Shown: positions 26,424 to 38,286, counted from the first letter of the stretch. The stretch: 64,000 nt of DNA from Hydrogenophaga flava NBRC 102514 (GCF_001571145.1 NZ_BCTF01000016.1:62001-126000), one strand, 5' to 3'. The notes: generated by a model not told the origin, from the sequence alone. A program made the numbers and translations.

Positions 26424-28582
26424 CAGCTGCCGATGACGCCGCCGTCGTTCTTGGTGATGACGATGGTGGCCGAGCGCGGACGCTGGCCAGCACCGTAGCC
26501 GGCGTTGGCGGGCCACTGGCTGGTGTACTTCGACGGATCGGTCACGTCGGCCATCTTGGTGCCTTCGCCCGGGTGCTGGATGTTGATGAACACCGCGCGG
26601 CCGTCGGCGGTCTCGCACCAGCCGGTGATCTCGCAGTCCTTGGGGCCGACCAGGAAGCGTGCCAGCGTCGACGGCGTCGGGGTCTTGCCCACGTAGGTGG
26701 TGACTTCCCGGTCGCCGTGCTTGAGGGTGCGGGCAGCGCCATCGCCCTGCTTGCCGGGGATGGCGGCCAGCATCATGCAGTTGGTCTTGTCGGTGTAGGC
26801 GCCGTCGTCGGTCTGGATCCAGCAGATGCCGGTGGCGGGGCTGAACACCAGGCCATCGGGCGCGGACATGTCGTTCTCGTCGGTCAGGCTGGACAGGTTG
26901 ACGCTGGCCTTGTCGGCGTCGGCCTCGGCACCGAACACATAGATGTCCCACTTGAACGTCAGGCCGGTGGGCGAGGCGTCGGCCAGGCGCGCGATGTGGC
27001 CGTGCACGTTGCCCTTTTGCTCCTTGCCGGCCTTCAGGTCGGTGTAGACGCGCGGGTTGGCTGCGTCGGCGGTAGCGGCGGTGCGGGCGCTGTTGTTGGT
27101 CAGCGTGAAGTAGACCTCGCCGGTGCGCGGGTGCACCCCGTTCCATTCCGGGCGGTCCATCTTGGTGGCGCCCGCGGCGTCGGCGGCCAGGCGGGTGAAG
27201 ATCGCCACGTCGGCGTTGCTCTTGAACTCGAAGTAGGAGCTGTTGGCGATCTGCGGGTTGTTCATCGACAGCTCCAGCCACTGCCCGGTGCCGTCGCCCT
27301 TGAAGCGGGCGGCGAACAGGGTGCCCTTGTCCAGGTACTTGTCACCGGCGGCCAGGCGGTTGGCCGGCTGGGCGTCCTTGGGGTCCCACTTGGCGTCGGA
27401 GACGAACTTGTAGATGTACTCGCCGCGGGCGTCGTCGCCCATGTAGGCCACGATGGGCTGGCCGGCCACCGGCTTGGCAAAGGCCACGCTCTCGTGCGCG
27501 AAACGGCCCAGGCCGGTGCGCTTGCGCATCGGGGCGGCGGTGTCGTAGGCGTCCACCTCGACCACATAGCCGAAGGTGTTCATCTCGTTGCGGTAGTCGT
27601 CCTTGGCCGAGGCGCCGATGGCGCTGTTGTTCCAGCGCACGAAGCGGTCGTCGCTGCCGCCGCTCTCCCAGCCATGGCGGCTGGCGGCGCCGGCGTTGCG
27701 GCCGTAGCGCTTGAGGGCCTGCACCTGCTTGTCCTTCTTGCGCGCGTCGTCGTCCTTGGCGTCGCGGAAGAAGTAGCCGAACCAGTTCTCTTCACCGCTG
27801 ACGAAGGTGCCCCAGGGGGTCTTGCCGGTGCCGCAGTTGTTGATGGTGCCGCGGCAGGCGGTGGCGTCGGGGCTGTATTTGGTGACCAGGTGCTCGCTGC
27901 CACGGGCCGGGCCGTGCACGACGGCCGGCGTCATGGTGGTGATGCGGCGGTTGAACGGCGAGGCGGCCTTGTGGGCCCAGCGCTTGCCGTCGGTCTGCAC
28001 CTCGACGAAGGACAGGCCGTGGATGGCGAGTTCCTTGTCGATCTCGGCGGCCGGGCGGGGCAGGGTGGCGGTGCCGCCGTTGGCGTGGATGAAGAAGGAG
28101 GCCAGCTTCTCGTCGGTGGTGGCTTCGTGGTTCACGCCCAGGATGCCGCGGCTGTTGTAGCTGGCCGAGGGCTTGCCCGAGGCGTCCAGGCCGAACCACT
28201 CCATGCCATCGTGGTGGTCACCGGCGCGCAGTTCGAACTGGGTGTCGGTGCCGTCGTTCTTGAACGGGGCCACGCCGGCGGCCAGCGGGTCGCCCAGGGC
28301 GTAGATCACCTGGGCGGTGTAGCCCTCGGGAACGATCACCTTGTCGGCCAGGCTCTTGGGCACGGCCTTGAAGCCCAGGCGGTCCAGCTGGGTGGCGCTG
28401 CCGCTGCCCATGGTGGTGGCGCAGCCAGTGACAGACGCGGCGCCCACGGCGGCACCCGCCAGCCCCGCGCCGCGGAACAGACTGCGGCGGCTCAGGCGGG
28501 TTTCCAGGACTTGTTCGAAGGCCGGGTTGCTGGATGTGTTCGACGCTTCGTTGTTGAAGTGCGATTCGGTTTTGTGGCTCAT
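26423..28582 (-). CDS. phoX: PhoX-type alkaline phosphatase, Tat-exported
   Basis: The 719-residue protein has a twin-arginine signal (LSRRSLFRGAGLAGAAVGAA). The mature protein carries PhoX/DUF839 features: SRGILGVNHEATTDEK, CRGTINNCGTGKTPWGTFVSGEENWFG (two Cys that in PhoX bracket the metal cluster region) and DGLVFSPATGICWIQTDDG. PhoX is a calcium/iron phosphatase that frees phosphate from organic esters in the periplasm. A PHO-box-like site is 51-68 bases upstream of the start codon. The start MSHKTESHF was chosen because it places the Tat motif about 30 residues in. Confidence 0.94.
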   Translation of the reverse strand: MSHKTESHFNNEASNTSSNPAFEQVLETRLSRRSLFRGAGLAGAAVGAASVTGCATTMGSGSATQLDRLGFKAVPKSLADKVIVPEGYTAQVIYALGDPLAAGVAPFKNDGTDTQFELRAGDHHDGMEWFGLDASGKPSASYNSRGILGVNHEATTDEKLASFFIHANGGTATLPRPAAEIDKELAIHGLSFVEVQTDGKRWAHKAASPFNRRITTMTPAVVHGPARGSEHLVTKYSPDATACRGTINNCGTGKTPWGTFVSGEENWFGYFFRDAKDDDARKKDKQVQALKRYGRNAGAASRHGWESGGSDDRFVRWNNSAIGASAKDDYRNEMNTFGYVVEVDAYDTAAPMRKRTGLGRFAHESVAFAKPVAGQPIVAYMGDDARGEYIYKFVSDAKWDPKDAQPANRLAAGDKYLDKGTLFAARFKGDGTGQWLELSMNNPQIANSSYFEFKSNADVAIFTRLAADAAGATKMDRPEWNGVHPRTGEVYFTLTNNSARTAATADAANPRVYTDLKAGKEQKGNVHGHIARLADASPTGLTFKWDIYVFGAEADADKASVNLSSLTDENDMSAPDGLVFSPATGICWIQTDDGAYTDKTNCMMLAAIPGKQGDGAARTLKHGDREVTTYVGKTPTPSTLARFLVGPKDCEITGWCETADGRAVFINIQHPGEGTKMADVTDPSKYTSQWPANAGYGAGQRPRSATIVITKNDGGVIGS

Positions 28583-28632
28583 GTCGGTTCCGCGTGGGTT
28601 GATGGAAAACGCGTGCAGTCTGTGCGGAGGCT

Positions 28633-28650
28633 GTGAAAGTTTCATGACGG
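28633..28650 (-). promoter_or_regulatory. PHO box for phoX-ppk2
   Basis: On the minus strand the sequence CCGTCATGAAACTTTCAC fits the 7-4-7 PHO box plan (CTGTCAT, four bases, CTGTCAC) with only two mismatches. It is the likely PhoB site for phoX and ppk2. phoB itself is in this window. Confidence 0.75.
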
Positions 28651-28680
28651 TTGTGCGGCAGTTTGTGGGGCAGGCCTGCA

Positions 28681-28698
28681 GCGTCAAAAAAGTTTCAT
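28681..28698 (+). promoter_or_regulatory. PHO-box-like site upstream of olsB
   Basis: The sequence GCGTCAAAAAAGTTTCAT has the 7-4-7 spacing with both TCA cores, though weaker than the phoX, ppk1 and pstS sites. It lies in the 224-base divergent region between phoX and olsB and could drive olsB-plcP-agt. Confidence 0.5.
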
Positions 28699-28806
28699 CG
28701 GGCTGCCACGGGAGGGACATGGCGGGGCCGGAGCATCGTGGCCATGAGCAACCGATCCATCCACCCAGCGTCCGTTGTGGACGCCATCCTCACCCAGGAG
28801 CCCACC

Positions 28807-29664
28807 ATGCGAGAACTGCCCACCCCGACGCTGGACCTGTCGCCGCTGCCCGACTTCCGGAGGTCACTTCACCCCCGCACGGACGCGCCCGCTGCGGTGG
28901 TGGTCCCCGGTGCGGTGGTCCAGGCACCGGCCGGCATCGACGTCGGCTGGGCGCGGCACCTGGACGAGGTTCGTGAGGCGCAGCGCCTGAGGTACGAGGT
29001 GTTTGCCGGCGAGATGGGGGCCATTCTCTCCAATGCCGTGCCAGGCCACGACGTTGATCTTTTCGACGACTACTGCGAGCACCTGCTGGTGCGCGACGGC
29101 GCCACGCGCAAGGTGATCGGCACCTACCGCGTGCTGACCCCCCAGCAGGCCAAGCGCGCTGGCAGCACCTACAGCGACACCGAGTTCGATCTGGTGCGCC
29201 TGCGCCCGCTGCGCGAGAGCATGGTGGAGCTGGGCCGCAGCTGCGTGCACCGCGACCACCGCCAGGGTGGCGTGATCATGGCCCTGTGGGGCGCGCTCGC
29301 AGCCTTCATGCAGCGCAACCGGCTGGACACCATGATCGGCTGCGCCAGCATTCCCATGCAGTACGAAGGCCCGCACGGCATGATCGGCGGCGGCCACGCG
29401 GCGGCGAGCATCTGGCGCCAGGTCAAGGACAAGCACATGGCCCCGATCGACTGCCACGTGCGACCCCGGCTGCCGCTGCCGGTGGAGCGGCTGGACAGCT
29501 CCCTGGAGGTCGACCCTCCGGCGCTGATCAAGGGCTATCTGCGCCTGGGTGCCAAGGTCATGGGCCCGCCGGCCTGGGACCCTGATTTCAACGCCGCCGA
29601 CCTGCCGATGATCATGCGCATCGCCGAGATGCCGGCGCGGTACCGGCGCCACTTCGGAGTCTGA
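28807..29664 (+). CDS. olsB: OlsB-like N-acyltransferase (ornithine lipid synthesis)
   Basis: This encodes 285 residues from the ATG preceded by CAGGAGCCCACC; an ATG at 28744 would add 21 residues. It belongs to the GNAT-like OlsB/hemolysin family: REAQRLRYEVFAGEMGA, DDYCEHLLVRD, VIGTYRVLTPQQA and MVELGRSCVHRDHRQGGVI. OlsB puts a 3-hydroxy fatty acyl group on ornithine to give lyso-ornithine lipid. No olsA gene for the second acylation is seen here. Phosphate-free ornithine lipids replace phospholipids under phosphate starvation, and the gene heads a plus-strand group with plcP- and agt-like genes. Confidence 0.85.
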   Translation: MRELPTPTLDLSPLPDFRRSLHPRTDAPAAVVVPGAVVQAPAGIDVGWARHLDEVREAQRLRYEVFAGEMGAILSNAVPGHDVDLFDDYCEHLLVRDGATRKVIGTYRVLTPQQAKRAGSTYSDTEFDLVRLRPLRESMVELGRSCVHRDHRQGGVIMALWGALAAFMQRNRLDTMIGCASIPMQYEGPHGMIGGGHAAASIWRQVKDKHMAPIDCHVRPRLPLPVERLDSSLEVDPPALIKGYLRLGAKVMGPPAWDPDFNAADLPMIMRIAEMPARYRRHFGV

Positions 29665-29665
29665 A

Positions 29666-30574
29666 ATGGCTCCCCCCCGCGCCGCCTTCGGCGTCACCCC
29701 CCCAGGGGGGCGGAGCCTGTGGCCCGGCATAGCCGGTTCCACGGCTCCACTGGAAGAAGCCTCTGCTCCGGTTGCGTCTTCGCTTCGGGCGGTGTTCATT
29801 TCTGACATTCATCTGGGCACGCCCGGTTGTCAGGCTGACGCGCTGCTCGACTTTCTCAAGCACCACCCCAGCGACACGCTGTACCTGGTGGGGGACATCG
29901 TCGATGGCTGGCAGATGCGGCGGCGCTGGTTCTGGCCGCAGTCGCACAACGACGTGGTGCAGAAGCTGCTGCGCCGCGCTCGCAAGGGCTGCCGCGTGGT
30001 GTTCGTGCCGGGCAACCACGACGAGTTCGCGCGCCAGTTCGATGGCATGCACTTCGGCGGCATCGAGGTGGCCAACGAGGCGGTGCACACCACCGCCGAC
30101 GGCCGCAACCTCTGGGTGATCCACGGCGACCACTTCGACGGCGTGATCCAGTGCGCCAAGTGGCTCGCCCACGTGGGCGACTGGGCCTATGGCGTGACGC
30201 TTGAACTCAACCGCCACTTCAACCGCATCCGCCACAAGCTGGGCCTGCCGTACTGGTCGCTCTCTCAGTACCTCAAGCACAAGGTCAAGCGCGCGGTCAG
30301 CCATGTGAACGACTTTGAGCGCGCCGTGGCGGCCGAGGCGCGCGAGCGCGGCTACCACGGCGTGGTTTGCGGCCATATCCACCGCCCCGAGATGCGCACG
30401 ATCGACGGCACGCTCTACGCCAACGACGGCGACTGGGTGGAGAGCCTCTCGGCCCTGGTCGAGCACCAGGACGGCCGGCTGGAACTGGTGCACTGGCACC
30501 CGATGGGGCACGGCGGCCTGACCCTGCCGCTGAAGGAGCCCCAGGCGGTCCCGGGGGTTTTGGCGCCCGCATGA
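29666..30574 (+). CDS. plcP: PlcP-like metallophosphoesterase (phospholipid remodelling)
   Basis: The product has 302 residues if it starts at 29666 (GGAG seven bases upstream). It is a calcineurin-like phosphoesterase with FISDIHLG, LVGDIVDGWQ, VPGNHDEF, HGDHFD and GHIHRP metal ligands. Such proteins are often labelled UDP-diacylglucosamine hydrolase (LpxH). The partner downstream is a GT4 glycosyltransferase, the arrangement of PlcP-Agt, in which PlcP cleaves phospholipid head groups to diacylglycerol under phosphate starvation, so I prefer PlcP. The first 42 codons run through a palindromic repeat and look non-conserved; the GTG at 29792, just before FISDIHLG, may be the true start. Confidence 0.78.
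   Translation: MAPPRAAFGVTPPGGRSLWPGIAGSTAPLEEASAPVASSLRAVFISDIHLGTPGCQADALLDFLKHHPSDTLYLVGDIVDGWQMRRRWFWPQSHNDVVQKLLRRARKGCRVVFVPGNHDEFARQFDGMHFGGIEVANEAVHTTADGRNLWVIHGDHFDGVIQCAKWLAHVGDWAYGVTLELNRHFNRIRHKLGLPYWSLSQYLKHKVKRAVSHVNDFERAVAAEARERGYHGVVCGHIHRPEMRTIDGTLYANDGDWVESLSALVEHQDGRLELVHWHPMGHGGLTLPLKEPQAVPGVLAPA
29668..29743. repeat. GC-rich palindromic (REP-like) element
   Basis: The stretch contains nested inverted repeats: GGCTCC (29668) pairing with GGAGCC (29712), a C7-A-G6 centre (29697-29710), a small GCCG-CCTT-CGGC hairpin and a second hairpin CCGGC-ATA-GCCGG flanked by GTGG and CCAC. It resembles intergenic mobile palindromes, yet it is open in the plcP frame. Confidence 0.6.
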
Positions 30575-31632
30575 AGATCCTGCTGGTGACCGACGCCTGG
30601 CAGCCCCAGGTCAACGGCGTGGTCACCACGCTGGTGGAGCTGGTCCGCCACCTGCAGGGCGCCGGGCACGAGCTGACGGTGATCCACCCGGGCCAGTTCC
30701 GCACGCGGCCGTGTCCCGGTTACGCGGGTATCGACCTCGCGCTGTTCCCGGGTGCGCGGCTGCGCCGGCTGATGGACGAGGCCCAGCCCGACGCCATCCA
30801 CATCGCCACCGAAGGCCCGCTGGGCTGGGCCGCGCGCCGCCACTGCCTGCGCCGCGGCTGGCCCTTCACCACCGCCTTCCACACCCGCTTTCCCGAGATG
30901 CTGCAACTCGCGCTGGGGGTGCCGACCTCCTGGGGCTACGCGCTGCTGCGGCGCTTCCACCGGCCCAGCCGGGGGGTGATGGTGCCCACCGCCGGGGTGC
31001 GCCGCCTGCTGGAGCAGCGGGGCTTTGCCAACCTGCGCGACTGGACCCATGGTGTGGACACCCAGCTGTTTGCCTTCCACCCCGAGCCGCGCGAATGCCC
31101 CGGGCTCGGCCATCTGGCGCGGCCGGTGAGTCTGTTTGTGGGCCGCCTCTCGCACGAAAAGAACATCCAGGCCTTTCTGGACCTGGACATTCCCGGCAGC
31201 AAGGTGGTGTGTGGCGTGGGGCCGCTGGAGCAGGCCCTGCGCGACCGCTACCCCGGCGTGCACTGGGTGGGCCTGCTGGCGCGGCGCGAGCTGGCCGAGG
31301 TGTACGCCGCGGCCGACGTGTTCGTGTTCCCCAGCCTGCACGAGACCTTCGGCCTGGTGATGCTCGAAGCCATGGCCACCGGCCTGCCCGTGGCCGCCTA
31401 CCCGGTGGACGGCCCGCTGGAGGTGATCGGCGAATCCCCCGCGGGCGCGATGCACAGCGACCTGCGCGAGGCCTGGTCGCAGGCACTGCGCGTGCGCCGC
31501 CACCAGGCCCGCCAGCGCGCGCTGGACTTCGGGTGGGGGCGGGTGGCCGAGCTGTTCCTCTCGCACCTGGTGCGCTTGCCCGGTCAGCGCCGCGCCGCAC
31601 TGTCACACAAACGTCATCGGCTGGTCGAATAA
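30571..31632 (+). CDS. agt: Agt-like GT4 glycosyltransferase (glycolipid synthesis)
   Basis: This encodes 353 residues of the GT-B fold, GT4 family. The N-terminal domain begins MKILLVTDAWQPQVNGVVTT, as in many diacylglycerol glucosyltransferases, and the nucleotide-sugar domain has LFVGRLSHEKN and FVFPSLHETFGLVMLEAMA. The start overlaps the plcP stop (ATGA). In the known PlcP-Agt pair, Agt adds sugar or uronic acid to the diacylglycerol released by PlcP. The sugar used here cannot be told. The 3' end contains the PHO box for ppk1. Confidence 0.82.
   Translation: MKILLVTDAWQPQVNGVVTTLVELVRHLQGAGHELTVIHPGQFRTRPCPGYAGIDLALFPGARLRRLMDEAQPDAIHIATEGPLGWAARRHCLRRGWPFTTAFHTRFPEMLQLALGVPTSWGYALLRRFHRPSRGVMVPTAGVRRLLEQRGFANLRDWTHGVDTQLFAFHPEPRECPGLGHLARPVSLFVGRLSHEKNIQAFLDLDIPGSKVVCGVGPLEQALRDRYPGVHWVGLLARRELAEVYAAADVFVFPSLHETFGLVMLEAMATGLPVAAYPVDGPLEVIGESPAGAMHSDLREAWSQALRVRRHQARQRALDFGWGRVAELFLSHLVRLPGQRRAALSHKRHRLVE
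31600..31617 (+). promoter_or_regulatory. PHO box for ppk1
   Basis: CTGTCACACAAACGTCAT matches the 7-4-7 PHO box closely. It lies inside the last codons of the agt-like gene, 24 bases before the ppk1 ATG, so ppk1 probably has its own PhoB-dependent promoter besides read-through from olsB. Confidence 0.75.
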
Positions 31633-31641
31633 TCGTCACCG

Positions 31642-33708
31642 ATGAACCCGCCCACCCCCAGCCTGACCTTTCTCGACCGGGACCACAGCATCCTGGCTTT
31701 CAACGAACGCGTGCTGGACTGGGCGCGGCGCGAGCAGGTGCCGCTGCTGGAGCGCCTGCGCTACCTGTGCATCGTCTCCAGCAACCTCGACGAGTTCTTC
31801 GAGGTGCGCATGGCGCCGCATCTGGCCGCCTTCAATGCCAACGAACAGCGCGGCCCGCAGACGGCGGACGGCTATGTGCGCCTGAGTACCAAACTGCACG
31901 AGCTGGTGGCGCAGCAGTACGCCATCTACAACGACGAGCTGCTGCCGCTGCTGCAGAAGCAGGGCGTCGAGCTGGTCTCGCATGGCGAGCGCGATGCCGC
32001 CCAGCGCCGTTGGGTCAAGGCTTTCTTCGAGCGTGAGGTGCAGCCGCTGCTGATGCCGGTGGGCCTTGATCCGGCGCACCCGTTCCCGCAGGTGGCCAAC
32101 AAGTCGCTCAACTTCATCGTGCGCCTCAAGGGGCGCGACGCTTTCGGCCGCGAAAACGAGGTGGCCATCGTCAAGGTGCCGCGCGTGCTGCCGCGTTACG
32201 TGCGCCTGCCCGGTCCCAAGGGTTCGAAGAAGACGGTCTTTGTCTCCATCTCCAGCCTGATCCGCTCGCACCTGGACGACCTGTTTCCCGGCCGGCAGGT
32301 GACGGAGTTTTCGCAGTTCCGCGTCACGCGGCACTCCGACCTGGCCGTCGACGAAGAAGAGGTGAAGAACCTGCGCACCGCCCTGCGCGTCGGCCTGCAG
32401 CACCGCCACTACGGCGAGGCGCTGCGGCTGGAGGTGTCGGCGGGCTGTTCCGAGTTCCTCTCCAGCTTCCTGCTGGAGCAGTTTGCCTTGCCGCCGCAGG
32501 CGCTGTTCCGCGTGCCCGGGCCGGTGAACCTGGTGCGCCTGAACCAGCTGATCGACCAGGTCGAGCAGCCCGCGCTGCGCTTCGAGCAGCATTCGCCGGG
32601 CTGGCCGGCCCAGCTGGTGCCGGGCCAGTCCTTCTTCGAGCGCATGCAGCAGGGCGACGTGCTGATCCACCAGCCCTACGAGAGCTTCGACGCGGTGCTG
32701 GCCTTCCTGCGCGAGGCGGTCAACGACCCCGACGTGCTGGCCATCAAGCAGACCATCTACCGCACCGGCAGCAAGGCCGAGATGATCGAGCTGCTGCGCG
32801 AGGCGGTGCGGCGCGGCAAGGAAGTGACCGCGGTGGTCGAACTCAAGGCGCGCTTCGACGAAGAGGCCAACATCAACTACGCCGAGCGGCTGGAGTCGGT
32901 GGGCGCCCAGGTGGTGTACGGCGTGGTGGGTCTCAAGACCCACGCCAAGATGCTGCTGGTGACGCGCCGCGAGGGCGGGGCGCTGCGCCGCTACGGCCAC
33001 CTCTCCACCGGCAACTACAACCCCGGCACGGCGCGCCTGTACACCGACCTGAGCTACCTGACCGCAGACAAGTCGCTCACGGCGGACATGGAGCAGGTGT
33101 TCCTGCACCTGGCCAGCCAGAGCCGCCTGCCACGCCTGAAGACCGCCCTGATCGCGCCCTTCCACCTGCACAAGGCCATGCTGGAGCGGGTCGAGCGGGC
33201 AGGGGTGGCGGCCCAGTCCGGCCAGGATGCGCGCATCATCCTCAAGATGAACGCCCTGACCGACGAACCCATGGCACGCGCGCTGGCGATCGCGTCGCTG
33301 CGCGGTGCCTCGATCGACCTGATCGTGCGCGGCGCCTGCATCCTGCCGGCGCAGGTGCCCGGCGTGACCGATCGGGTGCGCGTGCGCTCGGTGATCGGTC
33401 GCCTGCTGGAGCATTCGCGGGTGTTCTATTTCCGGTTCGGGGACGAGGAGGAGCTCTGGCTCTCCAGCGCCGACTGGATGAACCGCAACATGCTGCGGCG
33501 GGTCGAACTGGCCTGGCCGGTGACCGACCCGGCGCTGCGCCAGCGCATCAAGGACGAGTGCCTGTCGGCCTATCTGCACGACACGAGCGACGCCTGGCTG
33601 CTGCAGCTGGACGGCGACTACCGCCGCGCCAGCGACACCATCGAAGGCCCGGGCCTGTCGGCCCAGGCGGCGCTGATGGCCCGCTACGGCCACCGTTCCC
33701 AGGAGTGA
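31642..33708 (+). CDS. ppk1: Polyphosphate kinase 1
   Basis: The 688-residue protein has the family's normal length and domain order. The N-terminal domain has FNERVLDWARREQVPLLERL and IVSSNLDEFFEVRM. The phospholipase-D-like catalytic domains contain KTHAKMLLVTRRE, whose His is the family's usual phosphorylated residue, then GHLSTGNYNPGTARLYTD. PPK1 makes polyphosphate from ATP. Nine bases separate it from the agt stop. A PHO box precedes it, fitting induction at low phosphate, and sixA follows. Confidence 0.97.
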   Translation: MNPPTPSLTFLDRDHSILAFNERVLDWARREQVPLLERLRYLCIVSSNLDEFFEVRMAPHLAAFNANEQRGPQTADGYVRLSTKLHELVAQQYAIYNDELLPLLQKQGVELVSHGERDAAQRRWVKAFFEREVQPLLMPVGLDPAHPFPQVANKSLNFIVRLKGRDAFGRENEVAIVKVPRVLPRYVRLPGPKGSKKTVFVSISSLIRSHLDDLFPGRQVTEFSQFRVTRHSDLAVDEEEVKNLRTALRVGLQHRHYGEALRLEVSAGCSEFLSSFLLEQFALPPQALFRVPGPVNLVRLNQLIDQVEQPALRFEQHSPGWPAQLVPGQSFFERMQQGDVLIHQPYESFDAVLAFLREAVNDPDVLAIKQTIYRTGSKAEMIELLREAVRRGKEVTAVVELKARFDEEANINYAERLESVGAQVVYGVVGLKTHAKMLLVTRREGGALRRYGHLSTGNYNPGTARLYTDLSYLTADKSLTADMEQVFLHLASQSRLPRLKTALIAPFHLHKAMLERVERAGVAAQSGQDARIILKMNALTDEPMARALAIASLRGASIDLIVRGACILPAQVPGVTDRVRVRSVIGRLLEHSRVFYFRFGDEEELWLSSADWMNRNMLRRVELAWPVTDPALRQRIKDECLSAYLHDTSDAWLLQLDGDYRRASDTIEGPGLSAQAALMARYGHRSQE

Positions 33709-33713
33709 CCCCC

Positions 33714-34196
33714 ATGGACCTCATCCTCTGGCGCCACGCCGAAGCCCAGGACCACCCCTATGGCGAGCAGGGCGCGCAGGGCGACCCGCTGGACCTGGAG
33801 CGGCGCCTGACCCCGCGCGGCGAGAAGCAGGCCGCCCGCATGGCCGCCTGGCTGGACCGGCAGTTGCCGGACGGCGCCCGGGTGTATGTGAGCCCCGCCG
33901 AGCGGGCCCGCCAGACCGCCCACGCGCTCGGCCGCAAGCTGCGCGTGCGCGACGAGCTGCTGCCCGGGGCCGACCCGGCGGCGGTGCTGTCACTGGTCGG
34001 CTGGCCAGAGGGCCGCGGCCCGGTGGTGGTGATCGGGCACCAGCCTACGCTGGGGCAGGTGATCGCCCAGCTGCTGAACCTGCCCGAGGGCGAGTGCACC
34101 ATGCGCAAGGGTTCGGTCTGGTGGCTGCGACAGCGCGAGCGCAATGGCCACATGCAGAACGTGATCGTCACGGTGCAGACGCCGGAACTGGTCTGA
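33714..34196 (+). CDS. sixA: SixA-like phosphohistidine phosphatase
   Basis: This encodes 160 residues from the ATG behind CAGGAG at the ppk1 stop. It is a histidine phosphatase: LILWRHAEAQD gives the RHG-type active site (here RHA, the SixA form), VYVSPAERARQTAHAL and VVVIGHQPTLGQ give the second His. SixA-type enzymes remove phosphate from histidine in HPt or PTS proteins. A hybrid kinase with an HPt domain is encoded directly next door on the other strand, a possible substrate, but this link is only positional. Confidence 0.88.
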   Translation: MDLILWRHAEAQDHPYGEQGAQGDPLDLERRLTPRGEKQAARMAAWLDRQLPDGARVYVSPAERARQTAHALGRKLRVRDELLPGADPAAVLSLVGWPEGRGPVVVIGHQPTLGQVIAQLLNLPEGECTMRKGSVWWLRQRERNGHMQNVIVTVQTPELV

Positions 34197-34219
34197 GCGG
34201 ACCGGCCTGCTGAACGCTG

Positions 34220-37167
<2,948 letters not shown>

Positions 37168-37170
37168 CGG

Positions 37171-38286
37171 TCAGGACGACGGCAGGGGGTCGACGGCGCA
37201 CACCTCTAGCGGCTCGGGACACTGGGGCAGGGTGACGAAGTGGCGCGAGACCGGCTGCACCGCCCCAGTCACCGCGCGCAGCACCGGGATCGACAGCGTC
37301 ACCGGGTGCGGACCGACGGCGGCGCGCTGCATGGCCAGTGCGTTGACCACGGTTTCGCCCACCGGCAGCACCTGGGCCGCGCCGCCCAGCAGGCCGTCCA
37401 GCCGCATCATCGCCACCGGGCCGCTGTGGATGGCGATGCCGGCCTCGAAGCGAGGCAGCGCCACGCCGGGAAACTGCTGCTGCACCCAGCCTTGCATGGC
37501 CGCGGCCGACTTGCGCAGGCCGAAAGCAGCCTTGACCGCGCGCAGGCCCTGGTGGGCGGTGGTTCTGGATGTGCGGTCGGTGAACACCGCCAGCAGCCCG
37601 TCGCCGACAAAGTGGGCCGAGGTGGCGCCGAACAGGTGGACGGTGTCGCCGCCACCCTCGTAGAAGCGCTTGAGCATCATGGCCAGCTGCTGCGGGTCCA
37701 GGGCGCGGGCCCACTCGCGGTCGTTGCGGATGTCGGCGAACAGCACGGTGGCCTGCGGGTGGAAGTCCTCGCGGTCGCCCTGGGTCTCGCCGGGCCACTG
37801 TTCGCTCAGCTCGTGGGCCAGTCGCAGTTCGTACTGCTCCTGCAGGGTCCAGGCCTGTTCGTCCAGGGCTTCGTTCACAGCCTCCTTCACCTGCAGCTCC
37901 AGCGCCGCGGTGCGCATGGCCTTGCGGTTGAGCTGGGCTGCCACCGCGTCGACCAGTTCGCGCGGGTGCACGGGTTTGGTCAGGTAGTCGTCGGCGCCCA
38001 GCGTCATGCCTTGGCGCATGTCGCGCCGCTCCTGCAGCGAGGTCAGCAGAATGAACGGTGTCTGTTGCAGGGCCCCGTGCTCGCGCACCGCCTTGAGCAG
38101 GTCAAAGCCGTTGACACCCGGCATGTTGATGTCGCTGACCACCAGGTCCGGCCGGTACTGCCGGATCGTCATCCACGCCGACTGCCCGTTGTTGGCTGTC
38201 AGCACCTCGTGCCCTTGCAGGTGCAGGGCCGCCTCGATGAGACGCATTGTTCCGGCGTCGTCTTCCGCCACCACGATCAGAGCCAT
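37171..38286 (-). CDS. Response regulator with class III nucleotide-cyclase-like domain
   Basis: This encodes 371 residues. Residues 1-125 are a receiver (VVAEDDAGT, phosphorylated Asp in LVVSDINMPG, Lys in YLTKPVHP). A helical linker is followed by a class III adenylate/guanylate cyclase-like domain from about 175: VLFADIRNDREWA and FVGDGLLAVF keep the two metal Asp. The later signature is altered: IAIHSGPVAMMRLDG and LPVGETVVNALAMQ lack the usual Arg of the transition state. Activity is therefore uncertain. The stop is three bases ahead of the sensor kinase start, so the two form one operon and probably one pathway. Confidence 0.82.
   Translation of the reverse strand: MALIVVAEDDAGTMRLIEAALHLQGHEVLTANNGQSAWMTIRQYRPDLVVSDINMPGVNGFDLLKAVREHGALQQTPFILLTSLQERRDMRQGMTLGADDYLTKPVHPRELVDAVAAQLNRKAMRTAALELQVKEAVNEALDEQAWTLQEQYELRLAHELSEQWPGETQGDREDFHPQATVLFADIRNDREWARALDPQQLAMMLKRFYEGGGDTVHLFGATSAHFVGDGLLAVFTDRTSRTTAHQGLRAVKAAFGLRKSAAAMQGWVQQQFPGVALPRFEAGIAIHSGPVAMMRLDGLLGGAAQVLPVGETVVNALAMQRAAVGPHPVTLSIPVLRAVTGAVQPVSRHFVTLPQCPEPLEVCAVDPLPSS

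Noticed and set aside
31636..33693. 685-codon minus-strand frame opposite ppk1
   Set aside because: Antisense shadow; ppk1 is full length with all family motifs.
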